From a virus, in IMG/VR virus record IMGVR_UViG_3300049207_000052, positions 1 through 47,234 of that record: a DNA stretch of 47,234 bases, one strand, 5' to 3'. Positions within the stretch are counted from its first letter, which is position 1; each line of letters begins with the position of its first letter. Of the stretch, positions 45,628 to 47,234 are shown piece after piece. The notes under the pieces were generated by a model, which did no database searches, had not been told where the DNA came from, and worked only from the letters and a program-made list of their open reading frames with translations. Made by a program: the position numbers and the translations under genes.

Positions 45628-45947
45628 GTTACGGGCTGGAAATCCGGGATGAGAACGGCAACGTCACGCTCGATCCATCGTCGTTCACGATGAGAGTTGT
45701 GTATAGCGGTGTAGTCACTGGAAGTAACTCAAAAAACTTCCAAACTATATCTGTACCCGGGCTGACACCAACCAACGGGACTGCCTTTGTAGTCCCGATT
45801 GGGAGTTACGATATTAATCTGGCTTCGCAGCTTGAAACGGAAGTTATAACCGATGCTGTCCGCGTTTATAGCTATGTTCGTGGTCGCGAGCAGTACAGTA
45901 GTACCACTGGCGTAACAATGCGTCTAATCGCCATAAGGTTTTCCTAA
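45624..45947 (+). CDS. Tail tip accessory protein, 107 aa
   Basis: The start MSYGLEIRDENGNVTLDPSSFT is shared in pattern with the next gene (MSFGLEFKNDSNVVTVDSEFT), so the two are probably related. The rest is strand-rich (MRVVYSGVVTGS; VRVYSYVRGREQYSS). It is coupled to J by ATGA and to the next gene by a one-base overlap (TAATG). Codons become AT-richer from here. Probably a virion surface or fibre-associated protein; no name is assigned. Confidence 0.7.
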   Translation: MSYGLEIRDENGNVTLDPSSFTMRVVYSGVVTGSNSKNFQTISVPGLTPTNGTAFVVPIGSYDINLASQLETEVITDAVRVYSYVRGREQYSSTTGVTMRLIAIRFS

Positions 45948-46621
45948 TGTCTTTCGGACTAGAATTCAAAAACGATAGCAATGTCGTGACTGTAGATTCC
46001 GAGTTCACTCGACTCGTTGTTTTGGCGAAGGGTACTTATTCGCCGACACAAGAGTCTGGGCTAGGGTCTGTAACATCGTTCCCACGAACCATTACCAGCC
46101 AGGAACCGCCGTTAGTATTTGTCCGTCCTGCCGGAAGTAGCGGCATAGCTGGTCTGTGCTTGATGCGGGTAATCGGATCCCCCGGCGCTTGGACCGGCTT
46201 TTACGTACGGGCCTACAACGAAAATACCTTGCAACCAAACGGTTCATACTTTGCTTGCGGGTTTGCAGCCACTGCACTTGCAGATTTTGGAATGAGGATT
46301 TGGGATGGTGGCTCAAAGCTTTTGTTTGATAGCGGCACCCCATATGCTAGATTTACAAGGTCTTTCCAGAACTGGACATATATAAAAAGTGATAACACCT
46401 CCCAGGGGGTGACCCGAAGTTATTATCGGGTCAATTTTGATTTCCCGGTCGGTGAATACATGCTCATCAACACGTTTAGCATGCATATGCTGGCTGATGA
46501 CGGACTCAATCGGGCGTTATATTGTTGGTGGGATTTTTCTGGCGGAAATCTCTACGCGATAACGGTTGGGCCGTCCAATCCAATTGTATTCTTCCTGCCC
46601 GCTGTATTTGCGAAACTATAA
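45947..46621 (+). CDS. Tail tip/fibre-associated protein, 224 aa
   Basis: The N-terminus is related to the preceding protein. The longer remainder is strand-rich with aromatics and glycine (GAWTGFYVRAYNENTLQPNGSYFACGFA; LYCWWDFSGGNLYAITVG), as in phage surface proteins that decorate or follow J. AT-rich codons contrast with J and suggest exchange in this host-range region. It overlaps the preceding gene by one base. No family is assigned with confidence. Confidence 0.7.
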   Translation: MSFGLEFKNDSNVVTVDSEFTRLVVLAKGTYSPTQESGLGSVTSFPRTITSQEPPLVFVRPAGSSGIAGLCLMRVIGSPGAWTGFYVRAYNENTLQPNGSYFACGFAATALADFGMRIWDGGSKLLFDSGTPYARFTRSFQNWTYIKSDNTSQGVTRSYYRVNFDFPVGEYMLINTFSMHMLADDGLNRALYCWWDFSGGNLYAITVGPSNPIVFFLPAVFAKL

Positions 46622-46633
46622 AGGAAATTTTAT

Positions 46634-47234
46634 ATGTCCTGGTATAAAGCGGGGACGGTCAACGTTACCCTGAATTCCAATGCCGTTACAGGCACTGGCA
46701 CCGCCTTCATCGTAAACAGCCGGGTCGGTGACGCATTTCGTGGGCCGGATGGCCGGTGGTATGAAGTCACGAATGTGGCGAGCAATACGGCCATCGCCAT
46801 CGATCCGCCTTACCTCGGACCAACTGCGGCCGGCGGCGGGTATGCGCTGGCGCCCATGCAAGGCTATCAGAAAGGCTTGGCGGATCAGGTGCGCGACTGG
46901 GTAAACGCCTACGGTCCGAAGATGGCGGCGCTGGGCACGACCGGCAACTACGATGTGCTGCCGCTCAACAATGGTGGTACTGGCGGTACGGATCTCCAAA
47001 CCGCACGCGAAGGTCTGGGGCTTGGGACGGCCGCAACAGCCACGCTGACTACCTCCGCGGCTGATTCAACAGTCGGTCGCGTCCTCAAGGTCGGTGACCA
47101 CGGTATTGGTGCTGAATCGTTGAATAGCGTGGCCGGGACCACTATCGATGCTCTCAGGTCCAATGGGTTCTATTATGTTGCGTCAGGCGCAAACCAGGGC
47201 AGCGCCCCTTCCTCTACTAACGGTTACCTTTGGA
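46634..47234 (+). CDS. Tail fibre protein, 5' part (runs off the window)
   Basis: The readable 200 residues begin MSWYKAGTVNVTLNSNAVTGTGTAF, followed by VGDAFRGPDGRWYEVTNVASNTAIAIDPPYLGP. This is the usual N-terminal virion-attachment domain of many Pseudomonas tail fibres. Then LPLNNGGTGGTDLQTAREGLGLGTAATA, a common fibre-shaft repeat motif, appears. AAGGA lies 8 bases before the ATG. There is no stop before the window end. The missing C-terminus should hold the receptor-binding part. Confidence 0.88.
   Translation, partial: MSWYKAGTVNVTLNSNAVTGTGTAFIVNSRVGDAFRGPDGRWYEVTNVASNTAIAIDPPYLGPTAAGGGYALAPMQGYQKGLADQVRDWVNAYGPKMAALGTTGNYDVLPLNNGGTGGTDLQTAREGLGLGTAATATLTTSAADSTVGRVLKVGDHGIGAESLNSVAGTTIDALRSNGFYYVASGANQGSAPSSTNGYLW

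Larger units (their letters stand above)
49..47234. mobile_element. Lambda-like siphophage prophage (left part, incomplete)
   Basis: The gene order is that of an integrated lambdoid siphophage: integrase next to a tRNA end, leftward xis/int operon, repressor switches, replication genes, Q antiterminator, lysis, packaging, head, neck, tail chaperones, tape measure, minor tail proteins M, L, K, I and J, then a fibre. The window stops inside the fibre gene, so the right end and second att site are not seen. Most structural and replication genes look intact. A few small genes appear frameshifted, so activity of the phage cannot be judged from this part alone. Confidence 0.95.

Overview
The window is the left part of a lambda-like siphophage prophage in a Pseudomonas chromosome. 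It begins inside the 3' half of a tRNA-Val(GAC) gene, which is the likely attachment site, followed by the tRNA terminator and a leftward integrase gene. It ends inside a tail fibre gene, so the right attachment site and probably the endolysin lie beyond the window. Pseudomonas is inferred from the tRNA, the moderately high GC content with GC-rich third codon positions, and several small protein families common in Pseudomonas prophages (DUF3077, Rha/KilAC, CP76-type CII, DUF4055 portal).

Layout. 1-2.7 kb: tRNA end, three TTTGCAAAAC repeats, and a leftward operon (membrane protein, Arc-like protein, two unknowns, excisionase-like protein, integrase). 2.7-9.1 kb: accessory left region with small unknowns, three apparently decayed genes, and minus-strand cargo: a nucleotidyltransferase-fold protein, an AT-rich HNH protein and two small genes. 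9.1-11.2 kb: a first genetic switch (Xre-type repressor against an Arc-size protein, with DUF3077 and Rha/KilAC genes). 11.2-12.8 kb: a second switch (Xre repressor against a YdaS/Cro-like protein, then CII). Neither repressor has a LexA-type autocleavage domain. 12.9-18.2 kb: a tightly coupled replication operon (unknowns, O-like initiator with internal repeats, DnaC-like loader, DnaB-like helicase) ending in a Q-family antiterminator. 18.2-20.4 kb: late promoter and terminator candidates, minus-strand cargo and a HicAB toxin-antitoxin pair. 20.4-21.2 kb: spanin-like and holin genes. 21.2-30.4 kb: an HslV-like hydrolase candidate, terminase, portal, MuF protein, scaffold, capsid and head completion. 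30.4-47.2 kb: neck, tail tube, frameshifted tail chaperones, tape measure, minor tail M/L/K/I/J and fibre, interrupted by cargo genes bounded by hairpins.

How it works together. The rightward early operon makes the replication proteins and then Q. Q probably carries late transcription through several intrinsic terminators lying within the structural region. Operator-like sequences are visible at four control regions. TTAGCAA-type sites occur both before the leftward operon and in the second switch, resembling paired lambda OL/OR operators 9 kb apart.

The strongest unexplained signal is a 39-bp element present three times with fixed length (1573-1611, 10337-10375 inverted, 21145-21183). It lies upstream of xis, at the start of the Rha/KilAC gene, and upstream of the genes between holin and terminase. 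All functional calls come from reading the sequence and recalling families; no database search was run.
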